Origin: Canna indica
Taxonomy: Eukaryota; Streptophyta; Magnoliopsida; Zingiberales; Cannaceae
NCBI GenBank assembly: GCA_034359265.1
Contig: CP136896.1
Coordinates: 69,637,501-69,701,500 of the forward strand
Direction: 5' to 3'
DNA length: 64,000 bases
Part shown: positions 39,001 through 55,154 of the stretch, in pieces
Layout: every line of letters starts with the position of its first letter
Numbering within the stretch: the first letter of the stretch is position 1
The notes under the pieces: model-generated
What the model was told of the DNA's origin: nothing
The model's database searches: none
Seen by the model: the letters and a program-made list of their open reading frames with translations, nothing else
Position numbers and translations under genes: made by a program

Positions 39001-40137
39001 GTGGGAAGAAATTCACAATCTTATTTTACATGAAGCACGTGCACGTACAATTGTTTTTGTTTCAGCCTATTCATACAAGGCAAGGCTGCTATAGCTAGAT
39101 GCTATTGCAATTTTTTGTAGGTAATCATTAGCTGCTATTGTGCAATGTAATTTCTTGGTATGAATTTAGATTTCTTTGACCGAGTTTTCAATCATGCCAA
39201 AAATTTACCAGAAAATATGTAGCTTTCAAAGATATTATTTAGTATGCGTTGTGTTCCTAATAGTACTCATCCTGTTATACACTGTGTCAAGTCACTGTAT
39301 CTTGTAACTTCCTTAACCTACAGGAGATTGGAGGCTAGATCAAGAAGCTTGTTCTGCTGGAAAGCTTCTAGGACAACCCGATCTAAGGTAAATTATACTA
39401 TGATGTGTAATATATTAAGCATCAGTGTTTTAGATAATTGACTCAGTCAGCTCATCATGATTGCTTATATTCAAGCTTCAGATTTCAGTGATTGCATATG
39501 AGACGCTTATCTTCACTTATAAATAAATTATGCCAATTATTATTTTAGATATTTTCCTCTTTTTCATATATAACCCTAATGCACGCTTTTACATCAAGGA
39601 AAAATACATATTTGCTCATTGTTGGGTGCACTAACTGAATAAATGTTACCTCTTCATTGTTATTGCCATGCATGGCGACCTTATTTAATTATATTATTTT
39701 GTTGTTACTTTGTCATATGCAGCAAATGACACAAAAAATGAAATTGCAATAGATTTATTTCTGTTTTTCTATATACATGCACTTGCAAAGTTGACTTTTG
39801 GCATTTATTCAGATCGATACATGCATGCAGCATGCATCACATTGAGAACTATAGTTTTCTTCAATCTTAATACGTTTATCATTATTAGACAACTACAACA
39901 TCTTTCAATCTCAATCTTGTAATATTCTTCAATCTTTCGATCTATCAATGCTTACCTATGTCAAAGACTCGTTGAATTTAAGGGCTAAAATGGTATGTAG
40001 TGCATGACTTAATAATCAGGAAATTCATGCGGCTCGCTTATTGCTCTTTACAGCTATTAAGACTTAAATTGAAGACGAGGGAACCCCGGTCCTTGTTGAA
40101 GCTCGTATCATGTGGAAGATGCCTGCACACGGAATGA
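33013..40137 (+). CDS. STICHEL-like protein (DnaX-type AAA protein), 6 coding exons
   Basis: Exons 33013-35031, 35805-36024, 36277-36816, 37752-38400, 39324-39387 and 40054-40137 join in frame to 1191 aa. The N-terminus has DHLRNHVHLTNCIHLKNHMH and LIVLQKSRSLRDPSTSP, both signatures of STICHEL-like proteins. The AAA module resembles bacterial DNA polymerase III gamma/tau: KYMPKTFKDIVGQNLVVQAL, Walker A GPHGTGKT (479-486), a four-Cys zinc module at 498, 507, 510 and 513 (CX8CX2CX2C as in DnaX), LILDDCDD (557-564) and SRCQKFFFP. A coiled-coil-like LSEAEKQLRVSSDKLTWLTA follows, then a basic C-terminal LEARSRSLFCWKASRTTRSK. Arabidopsis STICHEL controls trichome branching; its paralogues are less well studied. 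Paralogy to STICHEL-like 1 or 2 is likely but unresolved. The final exon is small (27 codons). Confidence 0.93.
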
Positions 40138-44770
<4,633 letters not shown>

Positions 44771-46074
44771 GTGATATATTGTTGGTTTTTCTGTCATGTC
44801 TGAGTTCCCTATGTTGAATAGAGTGAGGTTTCTTATCTTAGTATTTGCATATTGAAAACTCACAACTTATAATCCAATATTCCAATTGTTAATATAAGTG
44901 CTGTTTACTTTAGGAGTGTAAGTAACCTTCTTTCCATACTGGGGTGACCCTTTTCTTTCAAGCACTGTACTTTTGGCCAAGTGTTGTCAGTTCATCCAAA
45001 TATGATGATTGGACTTGTCCAATGATAGCAATTAGGGAATATTGCAGTGTCTTCATTGGCGAATGGTTTGAGTTAAATGCATGTATACATCTAAGACTCC
45101 ATTCATAATTGTAATCAGAATAATAATTGGGGGTACTCTGTTGGGAATATTAGGTAAGTCTAGTGGACCCCTAATTATTCCTTTGTGCTTATTTTTGTAT
45201 AATTCTATTCATGATCAATCCATGGCCTCATACATGCAAACACAAAAGCTCTTGAAACTATGGTTCTGCTGTTCTTGGCTTTAGCTTTTGATTTGCTACC
45301 TGGATTCCCACTTGTCCTTTTTGGCTCTAGATAAGAGAGTTGTATGAATAAACATTGTTTATTAAATATAACAGAGTTCACGATATACTTGCATACTATT
45401 TATCTATACAAGATGCTTCACATGCAAGAAACTCATGCTTATTTGCTTTGAGAATTGATACAGTCGGTTCGGTTGATGAACTGTCCGTTGGCCTAACTTT
45501 ATATTTGATTGCTTTCAAGTAGATTCACAAAGTAGCAACGCAATAGCATTTTAGTTCTCCTTAAAGTTGTACTATCATTTGTAGTACAATTCAAGAATAT
45601 TTGCTAGGGTTGCAGCTACGATCTTTACAATTTGGATTTAAAATGGCTGTTGATGTGGACACAATTTCTATTGCCTCCATATTTGAACCTTGTTATTATT
45701 ATCAATAGTTGCCATTTTCAACAGCTAAGCTAGATGAGAAAATATGAAATTTTATAGTATATTATCGAATCCCTTTGTTCTAAATTTCCGTTGAGAAATT
45801 AATGATAACTTATTTATAATTGTTTTAGCAAGTCATAGTAATGCGTGTGATGCTGGATATTAAAATCACAATGATAAAGACTTTTTTTTGGCTTTCATGT
45901 GCTGTGTTATCTGTATTTGAAATTTTGAATTAGAAAAATGATATGAGAAGTAATTATTGAAGTAGTCGACAAAAAAGAAAGTGAAACAAAAAACTATATA
46001 TGCGTCAGAAACGAAGACAAATTAGCAATTCATACGCCGCAAGACACTCCCACGATCCAATCAACGGCCACGAT
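44771..46074. other. spacer between the convergent RAB and WRKY genes
   Basis: 3' UTRs of two convergent genes plus AT-rich spacer. No additional gene or element recognised. Confidence 0.5.
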
Positions 46075-46664
46075 TCATCCGGTGGTCCCAATCCACGATT
46101 CCGCCTCCAACCCGCGGCGGAGCACCACCGAGTACTCCGGCAACTCCCCTAGCTCCGCGAATAGCCAGTCCTCCTCTCCCGCCGCCGCCGCCGCCGCCCC
46201 TGTCTCCTTCTCCTCCGGCATTAGTCCAACCGCTGCGTTGGCGCTTCCGAAGTGGACGGAGCCGTAAAGCAGCTCGTCGGATCCCGCTGAGGTGGAAGAA
46301 GGGGACGCCACGTCGGGGAACCACCGGAACTCGCCGTCATCCATCATCAAAAGCGGCTCCTCTTCCGCGATCAAGTGGGGGTATTTCTCCTCCGCCTCAA
46401 TTGCGGATCCGGACGTGCTCGATTGGGTCGGCGGCGGGGGCTCGTCGACGGAGGGCGGCGCCGCTGGAGGATGGCTGTTCTGGTGGTGGCGGCTGTGCTT
46501 GGGGAGGGGCCAGGGGTGGTTGTGCTCGAATGAGTAGGTGACGATGAGCGTGGCGGGGTCGAGGCGGCTCCGTTCCACCTGCTTCCTTGCCGGGCAACCC
46601 TTGCAGCTGCTACACCTGTAGTAGCCCCTGCACGCCACCATCAGAACAGCGTAAGTCTCTCGCC

Positions 46665-46703
<39 letters not shown>

Positions 46704-47089
46704 TCTCATGAGTATTTACCTGGGATAAGGGGATCCCTTGATGGGCTTCTGGCCGTACTTCCTCCACGCCCAGGAGTCCGTGGGCGGGAACACCTCACCG
46801 CCGGTGCCGTTCTTCTGCCGGAATCCTTCCGTGTCGCCGACAGGAATCGAGACCACCCGCTTCTGGACCGACCGCCGGCTGTTCAATTACAACACGAGAC
46901 AAAACAGCAAATGAAGCTCCATCGATTTACAAATACTACACAACCCGAAGGTCACCTTCTCTTAGCAGAGAGAGAGGAAGGCAAAGCCGAAGAGTGGGTG
47001 GTCTTCAAGTTGCAGTCACCACCGGTGACGCCGGTCTCCGGCGCATCACCTCCTTCCCGGGCCTCCCATGCATCCAACTCCTCATCCAT
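46075..47089 (-). CDS. group IIe WRKY transcription factor (WRKY65/69-like)
   Basis: Three exons on the minus strand: 47089-46956, 46878-46720 and 46627-46075, giving 281 aa. The WRKY domain is split by an intron after the codon part for Arg98 (SPYP|R), the conserved intron site of this family. It has WRKYGQK (83-89) and a C-X5-C-X23-H-X-H zinc finger (Cys103, Cys109, His133, His135). [13 protein letters not shown] before the domain and [15 protein letters not shown] within it mark group IIe. The tail is acidic and Ala-rich ([19 protein letters not shown]), possibly an activation region. WRKY factors bind W-boxes (TTGACC/T) and act in defence, senescence and stress. Intron 2 is only 92 nt and one third of it is a GA repeat. 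Assignment to WRKY65 or 69 is by resemblance only. Confidence 0.94.
46667..46696. repeat. (CT)15 microsatellite in WRKY intron 2
   Basis: An uninterrupted run of ct, read as GA on the gene strand, within a 92-nt intron (46628-46719). Its length may affect splicing because the intron is near minimal size. Confidence 0.9.
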
Positions 47090-49867
47090 GGTTAAATTCT
47101 CAGCTGGTGAACAAGATGGCAAATCAATAGGAACAGCTAGCTAGCTAGTTAGCCATGGCTTCTATTTCTACTAGGAAGAAGGCGAATAAAACCGCTGTCG
47201 GTTGTGGATTCTCTTCTCTCTTATACACGCGGTTGCTCTCAATCCAAAAACGAGCGGAGGACTGCGGAGGCAAATTAATTAATGGCTCAACTAAATTAAT
47301 AAATAAATATTATTCAAGAACACCTCTCGCTTTTGTGACAACAACAAAAAGAAAGCATTCCATCTCTATACTTGAATCTAATATTGTATAATCAAATTAA
47401 ACAATCTTTTTAACGAGCAAAACATAGCACAAATTACTGCTCTGAATCCTGCATGCATAATGCCACCATTACTTGTTTGTTTTTTCCCCCAACTTGTTCT
47501 TAGATTGTGGCTATAAGCTAATCAACCAATAATTATGACTTAACTATTCATTTATCCACATTATGATGTAACCCAGAACAGCTTACGGCATTTAATTTCT
47601 GTATTTTTTAAAAGTTATATTACAGCTTGCTGATCTTTCTCTCTCTCTCATATATATTACTGATATTATTATTAATTATCCGTAGTCAATGACTTGCTAG
47701 CAGCTCAACTTGCAAGTTGCAACTAATTTAATATGTAATTGAGTTGTTTATTCAATCCATCATGCAAGTCTCTTCTTGCAACTGGGAGGAAGGATCCTCA
47801 CGGTTGAAGCGTGCATATGAACGCAAGTTCAACATGGAGCGGTCAACGAGTTATATGAGTTTTTTAAAGCAAAAGTCAACGAGCAATTGGTAATTAGAGG
47901 GTGGGCATAATTAAACGTGGCATAGCTGTTCTTATAATTAGTAGGAAAATTAATTAATGAGGGGGAGGGAAGAAGGTGTGCTCCCATGGAGGCATGCAAG
48001 TCTAGTTTATGGCCGGCAAGTGATGTATCACCTCCTCTCTCAATCATTCAATTTGCCAATTGGCTCGCTTCCATCGCGGAATTAATTTCTTGGTTCAATT
48101 ATGTGAGTGCAGGTAAAATAGGAAAAAATAGTTGCGTCTAGGTTGAGTAAATATAGCTTACGGTGACATGCAGTTTAAAATAAAGGGAAATTTTAGTTGA
48201 CATATTTTTTTTTAAAAAAAGTTGCAATTCTCGTATATTTTCATACCGTGCACGTCAAATAACTAATATATTATTATTTGTATAAATTAATATTTTAATT
48301 ATATATTATATATGAAAAATTAAATTTTATTTGTAATTTAATATTTTAACACATATACGTGAAATAAAAGATATATATTTTTCATATATAATTTATTATA
48401 CGAGAAAAATTAATTTTTATTTATAGTTAATACGAAAAAATTATATATTTTGTCTCAAAAATAAAATATAATAAAATAAATAGGTCAAGAATTTATGAAT
48501 TATTTAATATTATAATATTGACAATAAAAAATAAAAAAATTATATTAAATATAAATATGAGGATAAATTCATTTTTTTTCTTTCAAATAGAATGTAAAAG
48601 TGCAACTTATATACCTAACCTGAAGTTGCACATCCTAGGAAAGTGTCAACTAAACAATGTCTCTTTTACGATTTCATCGGGAGTATATACAACTTACTAA
48701 ATTGTATTAGCCAAAAGATGATTTAATTTTATATATAGCTAGACTAATTAGATTTTACTAGAATAGAAACATTTATATAGTGCACAATTTTTTGAGTATG
48801 CTAAAAACTGATAGCTAAATTTATCTATTTTATAATTAATACCAAATAAACTCTCATTTACTAACGTTTTTTTTTAATCGTCCGTCACACTAATCTTATA
48901 ACAATCAAACGGAAGAAATAAAATCAAACTAAATTATAAACCATAGAAATTTCTTGAAATTTTCAAAAATTAACCATAAAATAAAACTTAAACAACGTAG
49001 ACTATAGTGAAATTAGCCTTCAAATAAAGAGACCGAATTCCCACTGTATTAAAAATTTAAACCAACCCAACCTTTAATTAATCTCTGAGTAAACAAATGA
49101 ATTATGTACTTTAAATATTTGACTTTATTATATATATATATATATATTCTCAAAGGATAGAAACGCACTGGATAAATTAATTATATCAGATTATAAATTT
49201 TAATAAAAAAAACTAGTTGGGTCAGATTTTTCTTGAAACTTTAAATAAAAATCCAACGACATTGTCCAAAATTCCAAAGAGATAAAATAAAATAAAATAA
49301 ATGTCCAATCCGAAAGAAACCGGTGATGTGAAGGTTTCTCTTGGACGCCCTAAACATACGTCATCATTATCACATTATTAAATAGTAATTTGAAAGCTAT
49401 TCGATTTCTTATATTGCTTGCTTAATGAGAAAGAAACTTGATATTAATAGCAGCCGTCGTCACCTTAGATCTTATTAATTATATTATTATTATTAAAAAT
49501 CTAATATATGTGCATTATTTTGAACAAAATTTGAGCAGTTATTTCGGCCAAAAATTAATAATTCCTTAACACCCAGAGTACGCATTTTTTATTTCAACAA
49601 GGGGACGGTCTAATTTATTGGGACCCATCAATAATTAAATAATACGACATGGCATCAGCACAGGAAATAGATTTTTAATATTTTTTAAATATATATATAT
49701 ATTTTCTTGTTTTTCATTGATAAATTCATCTTATTGGATAAGTGTTCTACCTCTGAAATGGCTTTAGTTCTCACTAGGTCAAGGGCATCTCTCATAGGCC
49801 AACTGGGCCAATTAGGCTTTCATTTGATCTCTGGTTCAATTTAACTAATATGATGTCTCGTAGAGTT
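47090..49867. other. WRKY upstream region and AT-rich spacer
   Basis: The first kilobase is the likely WRKY promoter. Beyond 48.1 kb the DNA is extremely AT-rich, with a (TA)n run at 49129-49147 and no recognisable gene. Confidence 0.45.
47684..47879 (-). promoter_or_regulatory. three W-box cores upstream of the WRKY gene
   Basis: On the gene strand TTGACT (47684-47689), TTGACC (47841-47846) and TTGACT (47874-47879) lie about 600-790 bp upstream of the ATG. Clusters of W-boxes in WRKY promoters commonly mediate auto- or cross-regulation by WRKY proteins. Six-base cores also occur by chance, so function is inference. Confidence 0.45.
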
Positions 49868-50433
49868 TAAGGACGTTTGGTATGAAATAATCTAAATGAA
49901 TTATTGATAATCTGAGTTAAAATTATTCGGGTCCCATTAGATTATCGTGTTTGATTAAAATAAATTACTGATAATTTGGATGCTCATGGTAATCTACATT
50001 ATCACTCAAGTGGTAATCTACATTATCAAAGGAAGGGATATGACTATGTGGATTACCAGTAATGTGATAATATTATTTTTTTATTTTTGACAAAAATACC
50101 CTCAACTAAAATATCATCTATTGACATAGAAAAAAATCCTCGTCTCATCTCATGGTAAATTGGTAATTCCTATTTTTTTTTATATTTTTATGTTTTTTTT
50201 ATTCTTTTTTTTAGTTTATTTTTTATTTGAGAGTATTTTAGTTAAAGATATAAATTTCCTAGTAATCTTTTTTTTATATCAAACAAGGTAATGTGGATTA
50301 CTAGCGAAATTACCAGTACATACCAAATATCGTAATGTAACATTACCTGTAATTTTAAAAATAGTAATCTATTTGGGTGATAATCTAGATTTCCAGTAAT
50401 TTTAAGTGATAATGTACCAAACACGCCCTTAGA
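49868..50433. mobile_element. MITE with cgtttggta-type terminal inverted repeats
   Basis: The left end aaggacgtttggtatgaaat and the reverse complement of the right end (aagggcgtgtttggtacatt) are inverted repeats. The inner sequence also folds: repeated words such as gtaatctacattatc on the left mirror gataatctagatttccagt on the right. At about 565 bp with no coding capacity it fits a non-autonomous DNA transposon. The target duplication is ambiguous. Confidence 0.7.
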
Positions 50434-51079
50434 GAAATTTGGAAAAATCATAAATTTTCTTTTTAATTTGTGAAAACTATAAATAGATTTTAAAAAGTGA
50501 GAAATTATAACTTTTTTTTTTATAAAGTACTCGAATTAATTACCCTTCAAATCTTATAAGTCAATCGCTTCATCCAACAAATTATTTGAATTATGTTTAA
50601 AAAAAAATTCTTTGACAAGGCATTTCAAACGTCACCAACGTATATCTTATACATGTCATGCAAAAATATTGGGTTCAAGCTAAGTTGAACTGATTTGAGA
50701 TTGAACAAAAAAAAAAATCAAAACCAGCTTCTCAATGAACCAGTTTATTGGGCGCAATCGGTTAGCTTATATATGAAATTTGAAGGGTAATTTGGGAACT
50801 TCGTGTGATTTTTTTAATTTCTCAAATCTATTTATGGTTTTGACAAAATTGAAAAAACTTTTTATATTTTTTTTCAATTTCTCTAGAGTTTTATATTGAT
50901 TTTAAACTTTGGTCCCTATAGTTTTAAAAAACTCATTTTGACATGTGAAGTTATTTTTAGTACATGTTCATCTCTCAAAGTTTTTTCTTTATTATTTTAT
51001 ACCTTATAATTTAAAAACAATCTCTTTTTTAGAGTTCATTACATCATTAACAAGGATGCTTTCTACTTCAGGGGTTTAG

Positions 51080-51935
51080 TAGAAGTTCAGACAGATGACT
51101 CTTTATTGATACGAGCCCTGATTACAATCCAATGGGCTACTTTATTAATTTTACGAGAAATAAAATTAAAATTTATAATGGAAAAGAAATTATTCAGAGA
51201 CCAAATATCTTGTACCAGAGAACGGATTCAACAAGGAATAGGGGAGGAATGATTAAGACAATCAACTAGCTGTTTGGAATCAGATTCAATCTCCAAGTTG
51301 TCAATACTAACAGAATTGAAGCTGCATAAGAAAGGGCCAAGCACACGACTTTTTCTTCACAGAACAAAAGCAGAGTCAGCAAATAAATAAATGGAAGCCA
51401 TATATATACAATTACCCGAGTGGTTTCTCAAAATATAACCGGCACCTCCCTCATTCGATAAAAAAGAGCCATCATAGTTAATTTTGATAGAATGAAGACA
51501 AGGTGGTTGCCACCGAGGGATTAAAGTAGACTGAAGAGTATTGTCCTCAGAAACATTTAATTTAACCGATTGCCACGTAAATTGAAGAATTCTGTTGATT
51601 GCATTGATAATGGTAGATTTCTCCTCCTCATGCAAAACACAATTTCTAAAACACCAGAGAAACCAAATGGTGTTAGCAAAAATGGTTGAGGGCCCCAAAT
51701 CTATTAAAGGAGAAGAGACCAGCAGCAACCAGTTGCCAGAATACCATTCCAAAGTTGGAGCGAAAACATAATTCAGTTTAGAACTTAGAAGAGACCAGAT
51801 ATTCGTAGCAAAAGAACATCAGAAAAATAAGTAATCAATAGATTCCTCATGAAGACCACATAAAACACATAAAGTAGAGTCAGAAATATCCAAATTAAAG
51901 AGTGAACAGTGTGCTTTTAATAAATTTAAGCTTTA
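51080..51935 (-). pseudogene. L1-type LINE relic: RT zinc-binding and RNase H domains
   Basis: Reading on the minus strand from about 51935: a zinc-binding segment of plant LINE reverse transcriptases (STLCVLCGLHEESIDYLFF, a stop, then CSFATNIW), then an open stretch 51752-51357 with NTIWFLWCFRNCVLHEEEKS and the RNase H start KINYDGSFLSNEGGAGYIL. After a frameshift near 51357 the domain continues (IDNLEIESDSKQLVDCL, ISRKINKVAHWI). Stops and the frameshift make it non-functional. The reverse transcriptase core is absent, so this is a 5'-truncated insertion. Confidence 0.85.
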
Positions 51936-52940
51936 GGCTAATTAAGAACAATAAACAAGCGGAAACAAATAGGTATGACAATCAAACACAAACAAACGAC
52001 AATGCATACACGATTGCTTTATAGTGGTTGATGACCCTTCCCTACTCCACTACGTACCTAAGCACCCACTTAGGATTTGAACTTAATTTTACTAGATCAA
52101 ATTTGTTTTCTTACACTTAAAGAATTTATAAGCTAAGGCACTGACCATCTCCCTGAGGGTTACTCTCCCCCCGAGAGTACCTCCAACACCTCTTCTCCTA
52201 AGGACAACAAAACTAATTCTAGTAAACTAAGTTACACCGGTAGACTTATGTCTCTACTAAGACAACCACCAAACACTTGACCTAACACACTAGGTCAAAA
52301 ACAATCTTTTGAAATCAACAAATAAAACACAAAATACAAGTATTAATGGAGCAAATAACCAATTAAACAATATAACACTTAGCTCCAAACAACGAATCCT
52401 AACTCATCTTGACGCCTTGAGGGTGAATTGAATCAAGCTTGAAGGCAAGGACAAGAGAATAGGCTCACGAAGGTAGGGTTTTGAAGAATATAGCTCAATG
52501 AAGGCTTATGGTTAATTATCAAATGATATTTCATTAAGCATTAGAGAGACATGGGTAGACTTAGAACCAAGTTTTATAAGTAGACAACAAGGTAAAGCTT
52601 GGGCTCAATGGGTGGAAATACATGATATTTCAATTCAGTTGATTTTTCAGCTTCCAGGTTTGATTTTCTAGGATTCTTTTGCATCATCGAGAGGATATAC
52701 ATGAAGTTTAAACACTCTAGTTTATACTCTACTTTTTGACAAAAATTGAGCATCGACGAGCTAGCGTCCTTGCGATTTTTGTCGATTTCACAATTTTTTC
52801 TGATCATGGGGACATCTTGTGCTATTCGACTTAGAACCTGAAAATATTTTTTCATAAAATCATTAGTTCTTTATATGTTTGTTATTATCAAAACCGAGAT
52901 TAGGACCTAAGTTGAAAACCTTAGGTCAACAAGAGAGAAT
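51936..52940. mobile_element. possible LTR-retrotransposon-related fragment
   Basis: Next to the LINE relic is moderately GC-rich sequence with cacgattgctttatagtggt, then ccctactccactacgtacct and a caccccgagagtacct-like block. Such wording recurs in LTRs or leaders of plant retrotransposons. No protein domain or paired LTR was found, so the identification rests on remembered sequence style only. Confidence 0.3.
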
Positions 52941-53959
52941 TTTTCAAATTTTAGGAGTCAAAATGAAATTACAAATAAATTTTACTGGTCAAAATAAATT
53001 TTGAAACTAGAGTCAAGCTGAGAATTGAGGTAAAATTTAGAGTCAAAGTAAAATTAAGCTTATATGTGTAACGAAGGAGAGGAAGCTGGGCAAAAATTTT
53101 GTGCTTGATTGGCAGGTCATGCAATCCATCATTTGTTAATGTTGGACATTAATTGTTTGATCTTTACTTATAGTGTCTTGAAAATATGATTTCTTTTACT
53201 TGTAGGCTTATAACATATTGAGTGCATGACATATGTGATTTTACTTACGACATATGACATAAATTATAGCTTAATATATTTTTTAAAAAATAAAAATGAA
53301 TGCTAATTAATGAGGAAATTATATATGTTGAACCCATGCATGCATGATTAAATTTACTTGCTTAATGTTAATTAATCAGTCAAAAAAATGCTTATTTATT
53401 GACGTGAATGTTAATTAGTTCAAGGTATATATATAATAAAAACTAAACAAGGGACAATGATATATATATATATATATTAACGCTACATATGTAATTGAAT
53501 TTTTTTTGTAAAACTAGTCACTTAAAAATTGAAGTTGTGTATAATTTAGCAAAATAGATTACTGAGTAGATATGTAGTTTTCCCTGTATTTCCTTTTGAT
53601 ATATTAAAAAATGGATGTGAGAGCATGACGATTACAAAGTTAATTATTAACCAATGAAAGCAACTGACATTGCTTACTAGAATTAGCTAAACTTCAATCA
53701 GTATCATTTATTGGTTGATTCAGACTTGAAAATTAACTTGTTTGATTGATTGCAAGTGATTGTTAGTGTGTAAATATATGGAGCCTAAACATTTTACCTA
53801 CATCCAATCAAATAAGCCTTAGCTTAATCAATTATTTATATATATGTGCATACAGATGTATATGAAAGAGAGGAGAGTTGTATATGAAATGAAACGGGAA
53901 ACTATATATATATATATACCTGTTAAGTACTGTTGAAGTCTTCTCCCATAGATATATAT
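52941..53959. other. AT-rich spacer left of the MIR399 pair
   Basis: No gene seen. It contains a (TA)n run at 53460-53478 and several short tatata blocks. It would include the 3' part of the minus-strand MIR399 primary transcript. Confidence 0.4.
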
Positions 53960-53961
53960 AT

Positions 53962-54108
53962 ATAAGGAAGAAGTGTGGAATGGCAGGGCAATTCTCCTTT
54001 GGCAAGAAGACTAGCTACAAGCATACCATGCCATGCCAATTAATTAGCTTTCCTGCCAAAAGAGGAAATTGCCCTGTAATTCTTACTTCTGTGGTTTCCA
54101 TGGCAATC
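53962..54108 (-). ncRNA. MIR399: MIR399 precursor hairpin (minus strand)
   Basis: The mature miR399 sequence is encoded on the minus strand from 54004 to 53984, in the 3' arm as in all known MIR399 precursors. Its 21 nt begin TGCCAAAGGAGAATTG and end CCCTG, identical to my memory of rice miR399a-c. The 5' arm (54076-54053) carries the star side, GGGCAATTTCCTCTTTTGGC, with a small bulge. The stem continues outward (agaagt...gaa pairing with the other side) and inward, with a loop of about 35 nt. miR399 silences PHO2, an E2 ubiquitin conjugase, to raise phosphate uptake under phosphate starvation. A TATA box and two P1BS sites lie just upstream on this strand. Confidence 0.92.
53984..54004 (-). 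ncRNA. miR399: mature miR399 (first variant)
   Basis: 21 nt read from 54004 to 53984 on the minus strand, starting with U as expected for AGO1 loading. It differs from the mature product of the neighbouring hairpin at the internal AATTG/ATTTG position and at the penultimate base region. Confidence 0.9.
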
Positions 54109-54138
54109 TGATCTGATAATTAAGGATCCACAGACATC

Positions 54139-54148
54139 TATATATATA
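54139..54148 (-). promoter_or_regulatory. candidate TATA box for the minus-strand MIR399
   Basis: An AT alternation (tatatatata) between the precursor (from about 54108 downward) and the paired P1BS sites at 54185-54204. A start about 30 bp downstream would fall at the base of the hairpin. TA runs are common here, so the assignment relies on position. Confidence 0.5.
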
Positions 54149-54184
54149 CTGCTCAATCCCAGCAGATGATTGACACATACACTT

Positions 54185-54204
54185 GGATATGCTCAAGGAT
54201 ATGC
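54185..54204. promoter_or_regulatory. two P1BS elements (GNATATNC), PHR1 binding sites
   Basis: GGATATGC occurs twice, at 54185-54192 and 54197-54204, 12 bp apart. Both match the P1BS consensus bound by PHR1-type MYB-CC factors, known activators of MIR399 genes under phosphate starvation. They lie about 40 bp upstream of the TATA candidate of the minus-strand MIR399. Confidence 0.75.
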
Positions 54205-54656
54205 TTAATTTATTTGAAGAATTATGGAAAGTAGTATATATTCTTCTGGAGCTTGTAAGCCTTTTTCTTTTCGATCTCCTTTTTTTTCTTCTTTAAAATG
54301 GTCCACTGTATTCATTGGTACTCATTCCACTTCTTAACTGAAATTAAAGTAGTACGTATAATATATTCTCAGAATTAAAATTAATTAAGGTATGTTTTAC
54401 ATTGATCTCAAAATGTATATATATATATATGCATCATCCACAAACCTTCGCAGATGCATGCCTTAAATGAAGTGATGATTGATACGTACGTATAAATATA
54501 TTAGATCATTGGCACACTCTGATCAAGCCATTAATCCATCAAAAAGTAAATGTATAAGCAAGCTAGTATATGTGATGGATATATATTTACACGTCAAAGG
54601 ATCGGAATCACTTTAGTTTTCTACCTTGTTATATATGTTGACCGACAGATGTACGC

Positions 54657-54661
<5 letters not shown>

Positions 54662-54687
<26 letters not shown>
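54662..54687. repeat. (TA)13 microsatellite between the MIR399 genes
   Basis: Uninterrupted ta alternation about midway in the shared MIR399 upstream region. Other shorter TA runs occur at 54417-54431 and 54849-54858. Confidence 0.85.
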
Positions 54688-54882
54688 AAAGGTTATTCCC
54701 TGGATCTTCTCTTCCGATGCTGAAATAATATACCCGGCCTCTTCCTAGTACCAAAAGCTAGCTGAATATATGCATATAACATTTTATGTCACAGTGAAAT
54801 TAAAGCAGTAGCCATCGACCTCTAAAGCCTTGTAATTAAGGCCATTGATATATATATAATAGCTTGAAGTTTCTTCATGGAA

Positions 54883-54890
54883 GCATATGC
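54883..54890. promoter_or_regulatory. P1BS element (GCATATGC)
   Basis: A palindromic match to GNATATNC, about 270 bp upstream of the plus-strand MIR399 hairpin. Confidence 0.55.
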
Positions 54891-55011
54891 TGCAGTATAA
54901 GCTTTATAGAGCAACTAGAGAATATTATATACCTTGTAATTGTGTACGTACTTACATTCAAGGGAGAAGATTTTTTATATACGATGGGATGTGTCCCTGA
55001 GAAGGGGTGAG

Positions 55012-55019
55012 GGATATCC
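55012..55019. promoter_or_regulatory. P1BS element (GGATATCC) upstream of the plus-strand MIR399
   Basis: A palindromic match to the P1BS consensus, about 70 bp upstream of the TATA-like tttaaatag at 55088-55096 and about 140 bp upstream of the hairpin. The spacing mirrors that of the pair serving the opposite gene. Another GGATATCC follows the hairpin at 55290-55297. Confidence 0.7.
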
Positions 55020-55087
55020 GGCCGGCATATATGATATACATCACATGTTAATTTCTGCAACTAGCTAGTAAATGTTAGAATTGTGGC

Positions 55088-55096
55088 TTTAAATAG
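55088..55096 (+). promoter_or_regulatory. TATA-like element for the plus-strand MIR399
   Basis: tttaaatag, 59 bp before the base of the hairpin at 55155. A start about 30 bp downstream would fit a short leader before the precursor. Confidence 0.45.
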
Positions 55097-55154
55097 CTAG
55101 TAAATTGGCGTTGAACGTCGTCAAGGGCGATGAGAGCTTCAAATGAATCCAACT

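Noticed and set aside
39030..39050. cacgtgcacgtac stretch as a miR164-like sequence
   Set aside because: Lacks the 5' part of miR164 and any opposing arm.
51936..52940. Calling this segment a solo LTR
   Set aside because: No paired LTR, target duplication or protein domain could be shown; listed only as a possible fragment.
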